Shown here piece after piece: positions 60,755 to 64,000 of a stretch of 64,000 nucleotides of DNA. Numbering within the stretch: position 1 is the first letter of the stretch; every line of letters begins with the position of its first letter. This DNA is from Micrococcales bacterium 72-143 (GTDB lineage: Bacteria; Actinomycetota; Actinomycetes; Actinomycetales; Microbacteriaceae). Location: positions 1-64,000 of the forward strand of contig MKVM01000003.1 in assembly GCA_001898835.1 (NCBI GenBank). The letters are read 5' to 3'. The position numbers and the translations under genes were made by a program. The notes beneath the pieces were generated by a model that saw only the letters and a program-made list of their open reading frames with translations, did not search any database and had not been told where the DNA came from.

Positions 60755-61198
60755 ATGACCATGTTCTTCGACCCGTTCCGCGAGCTCGACCGTGTCGCCG
60801 GCCAGCTCCTCGACAGCCGCCAGGGCCCGCGGCTCATGCCGATGGACCTGTACCGCGACGGCGACCACTACGTGCTCAACGCCGACCTGCCGGGCGTCGA
60901 CCCGGGCAGCGTCGACATCGACGTGGACGGGCAGCTGCTCACCATCCGGGCCGAGCGCACCCCGCGCAGCGTCGAGGGCGTGAAGTGGATCGCGCGCGAG
61001 CGCTCCGGCGGCTCGTTCCTGCGCCAGCTGAACCTCGGCCAGGGCGTCGACAGCACCGGCATCTCGGCGAGCTACGAGAACGGCGTGCTGAGCGTCGTGA
61101 TCCCGGTCAGCGAGAAGGCGAAGCCCCGCAAGATCGAGGTGCAGACCTCGGCCGGCAGCGCGCAGGTCGAGCCGCACGCCGAGCCCGTCGAGTCCTGA
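60755..61198 (+). CDS. Hsp20/alpha-crystallin small heat-shock protein
   Basis: 147 aa from ATG at 60755 with AGGAGGT Shine-Dalgarno. MFFDPFRELDRVA opening, the alpha-crystallin domain with DLPGVDPGSVDIDVDGQLLTIRAER and the A-x-x-x-n-GvL motif (YENGVLSVVIP). ATP-independent holdase chaperone. The promoter carries both CIRCE and HAIR-like boxes. Confidence 0.94.
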   Translation: MTMFFDPFRELDRVAGQLLDSRQGPRLMPMDLYRDGDHYVLNADLPGVDPGSVDIDVDGQLLTIRAERTPRSVEGVKWIARERSGGSFLRQLNLGQGVDSTGISASYENGVLSVVIPVSEKAKPRKIEVQTSAGSAQVEPHAEPVES

Positions 61199-61214
61199 CC
61201 GTCGCCCATATCGC

Positions 61215-61243
61215 GGGCCCCGGACGCGTGTCGTCCGGGGCCC
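61215..61243 (+). terminator. hsp20 terminator hairpin
   Basis: Perfect 12-bp stem GGGCCCCGGACG / CGTCCGGGGCCC with a 5-nt loop, 17 nt after the hsp20 stop. No T-run. The -10 of the next gene starts 2 nt beyond it. Confidence 0.75.
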
Positions 61244-61244
61244 G

Positions 61245-61250
61245 TATCGT
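61245..61250 (+). promoter_or_regulatory. -10 element, leaderless OmdA-like gene
   Basis: TATCGT with a 6-nt gap to the ATG at 61257. Confidence 0.5.
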
Positions 61251-61256
61251 GTCGCC

Positions 61257-61829
61257 ATGTCGTCGTTCGCGGAGAAGCCGATCCTGCCCTTCACCGACTG
61301 GCGCGAGTGGGAGGCCTTCCTCGAGGGCGACCCGCCCGCCGACGGCGTGCGGGTGAAGATCGTCAAGGCGAAGGCACAGGTGGCCGGCATCACGCGGCAG
61401 GAGGCGCTCGACGTGGCGCTGTGCTTCGGCTGGATCGACGGTCAGGCGGGCGCCTTCGACGACGACTACAGCCTGCAGGCCTATACCCCGCGTCGTGCGC
61501 GCAGCCCCTGGTCGCAGATCAACCGCGAGCACGTCGAGCGGCTCATCGGCGCGGGGCGCATGCGTCCCGCGGGGCAGTCCGAGATCGACCGCGCGAAGGC
61601 CGACGGCCGCTGGAATGCCGCCTACCGCCAGAAGGACGCACCCGTGCCGCCTGAGCTGCAGGCGCTCCTCGAGGCGAGCCCCGCCGCATCCGCGTTCTTC
61701 GCGACGCTCAGCGCCCAGAACCGCTGGGCGTTCGTCTTCCGGGTGACCCAGGGCAAGAGGGCCGAGACGCGCGAGCGCAACGCACAGCGCTTCGTCGAGA
61801 TGATGGAGCGCGGCGAGACCTTCTACTGA
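61257..61829 (+). CDS. YdeI/OmdA family protein
   Basis: 190 aa. TDWREWEAFLEG, ITRQEALDVALCFGWIDGQ, YTPRRARSPWSQINREHVERL and the C-terminal GKRAETRERNAQRFVEMM are the landmarks of the YdeI/OmpD-associated family, implicated in envelope or peptide-stress tolerance. Biochemical activity not established. Confidence 0.85.
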   Translation: MSSFAEKPILPFTDWREWEAFLEGDPPADGVRVKIVKAKAQVAGITRQEALDVALCFGWIDGQAGAFDDDYSLQAYTPRRARSPWSQINREHVERLIGAGRMRPAGQSEIDRAKADGRWNAAYRQKDAPVPPELQALLEASPAASAFFATLSAQNRWAFVFRVTQGKRAETRERNAQRFVEMMERGETFY

Positions 61830-61888
61830 TTGTTCCCGTTCCGCGCGTTCGCACCCGTTCCTTCGGCAACGAAGACGCGGAACGGCAA

Positions 61889-62881
<993 letters not shown>

Positions 62882-62896
62882 CGCGCCGGGCATGCA

Positions 62897-62926
62897 GAAG
62901 GGCCGGGTCGAAAGACCCGGCCCTTC
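62897..62926 (-). terminator. icd terminator hairpin
   Basis: Perfect 13-bp stem GAAGGGCCGGGTC and complement around a 4-nt loop, 17 nt after the icd stop and just before the mdh promoter. Confidence 0.8.
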
Positions 62927-62943
62927 CGGTGATCAGGGGGCGC

Positions 62944-64000
62944 TCAGCCCAGGCGCGCCGACAGGTTCTCGTCGAGGGCGGCGAGGAAGTCCTCGGTGGT
63001 CAGCCACTCCTGCTCGGGACCGACCAGGATCGCGAGGTCCTTCGTCATCTTGCCCGACTCGACCGTCTTGATGACGACGTCCTCGAGGGTCTCGGCGAAG
63101 TCGATGAGCGCCTGGTTGCCGTCGAGCTTTCCGCGGTGCATGAGGCCGCGGGTCCACGCGAAGATCGAGGCGATCGGGTTCGTCGAGGTGGGCTTGCCGG
63201 CCTGGTGCTGGCGGTAGTGACGCGTCACGGTGCCGTGGGCGGCCTCCGCCTCGACGACCTTGCCGTCGGGCGTGGTCAGCACGGAGGTCATGAGGCCGAG
63301 CGAGCCGTAGCCCTGCGCGACCGTGTCGGACTGCACGTCGCCGTCGTAGTTCTTGCACGCCCAGACGTAGCCGCCCTCCCACTTGAGCGCGGAGGCCACC
63401 ATGTCGTCGATGAGGCGGTGCTCATAGGTGATGCCCGCCGCCTCGAACTTGTCCTTGTACTCCGCGTCGAACACCTCCTGGAAGAGGTCCTTGAAGCGGC
63501 CGTCGTAGGCCTTGAGGATCGTGTTCTTGGTGGAGAGGTACACCGGGTAGCCCCGCGAGAGGCCGTAGTTGAAGCTCGCGCGCGCGAAGTCGCGGATCGA
63601 CGGGTCCTGGTTGTACATCGCCATCGCGACGCCGCCATCCGGAGCCTGGAACACCTCGAAGCTCTGCGCCTCGCCGCCGTCGGCGGGCTGGAAGGAGAGC
63701 GTCAGGGTGCCGGGGCCGTCGAAGACGAAGTCGGTCGCGCGATACTGGTCGCCGAAGGCGTGGCGGCCGATGATGATGGGCTTGTTCCAGCCGGGCACGA
63801 GGCGCGGGATGTTGGAGATGACGATCGGCTCGCGGAAGATGACGCCGCCGAGGATGTTGCGGATGGTGCCGTTGGGGCTCTTCCACATCTTCTTGAGGCC
63901 GAACTCGGCGACGCGCGCCTCGTCGGGGGTGATGGTGGCGCACTTGACGCCCACCCCGTGCCTCTGGATGGCGTGCGCCGCGTCGATCGTGACCTGGTCG
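62944..64000 (-). CDS. icd: NADP-dependent isocitrate dehydrogenase (5' end outside window)
   Basis: The frame stays open to base 64000, so about 50 N-terminal residues are missing; 352 residues are seen. [19 protein letters not shown] (substrate Ser/Asn/Arg), [54 protein letters not shown] and [10 protein letters not shown] identify the dimeric eukaryote-like IDH. TCA cycle, next to mdh. Confidence 0.95.
   Translation of the reverse strand, partial: DQVTIDAAHAIQRHGVGVKCATITPDEARVAEFGLKKMWKSPNGTIRNILGGVIFREPIVISNIPRLVPGWNKPIIIGRHAFGDQYRATDFVFDGPGTLTLSFQPADGGEAQSFEVFQAPDGGVAMAMYNQDPSIRDFARASFNYGLSRGYPVYLSTKNTILKAYDGRFKDLFQEVFDAEYKDKFEAAGITYEHRLIDDMVASALKWEGGYVWACKNYDGDVQSDTVAQGYGSLGLMTSVLTTPDGKVVEAEAAHGTVTRHYRQHQAGKPTSTNPIASIFAWTRGLMHRGKLDGNQALIDFAETLEDVVIKTVESGKMTKDLAILVGPEQEWLTTEDFLAALDENLSARLG

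Overview
The window is chromosomal DNA of a high-GC actinobacterium, most likely of the family Microbacteriaceae. The evidence is strongly GC-biased codon use, a fused ispDF gene, carD, a SenX3-RegX3/PhoU/Pst phosphate module, an actinobacterial GlnR-type regulator, HrcA/HspR-type heat-shock operators, and many genes that appear to lack a leader. In at least 18 genes a TANNNT (or CAGACT) -10 hexamer lies only 6-8 nt before the start codon, so the transcript would begin at the start codon itself.

Layout. 1-3.9 kb: end of a surface haem-binding (HtaA-domain) protein, ispDF, carD. 4-9.2 kb: lipoprotein, regX3-senX3 diverging from phoU, a VapBC pair, and small genes. 9.2-14.1 kb: gpmA, a methyltransferase, a FUSC membrane protein, ygfZ, a nitrobindin-like protein, and two small membrane proteins. 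14.2-22.2 kb: phosphate/polyphosphate block (glnR-like regulator, ppk, mutT1-like, pstS-pstC-pstA-pstB) with PHO-box-like 11-bp repeats in front of phoU, ppk and pstS. 23.3 kb: tRNA-Lys.

23.4-31.4 kb: accessory island of visibly lower GC next to the tRNA. It contains two tandem cassettes of the same design. Each has a shared inverted-repeat control element (CCGGTACA arms, 39-bp period), a two-gene defence-like cargo, and an invariant 880-bp unit of two convergent overlapping genes (unknown 154-aa protein and a double-HTH protein). Cargo 1 is SIR2 + HerA, a known anti-phage pair. Cargo 2 is an OLD-type ATPase/TOPRIM nuclease translationally coupled to a polytopic membrane protein, which I do not recognise as a named system and regard as the best candidate for something undescribed.

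31.4-48.2 kb: mixed core genes (WapI-like, rnhA, TM2 protein, DUF1508, PrmC-like methylase, VOC, AraC, VIT-type transporter), a Leloir galactose cluster (two aldose-1-epimerases and a DeoR repressor diverging from galT-galK), folD-glyA, a GH20 hexosaminidase, an MFS exporter and purU. 48.2-57.6 kb: an amino-sugar block. nagA (flanked by two copies of a ~110-bp non-coding repeat) converges on an operon running regulator(ROK)-solute-binding protein-permease-permease-nagZ-ROK kinase-nagB, which together would import chito/GlcNAc sugars and convert them to fructose-6-phosphate. 57.7-60.6 kb: FMN-binding lipoprotein, ApbE, and an NqrB/RnfD-like membrane domain fused to a ferredoxin-reductase-like domain. 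60.7-64 kb: hsp20 behind CIRCE and HAIR boxes, OmdA-like protein, malate dehydrogenase, and the 3' part of isocitrate dehydrogenase running off the window.
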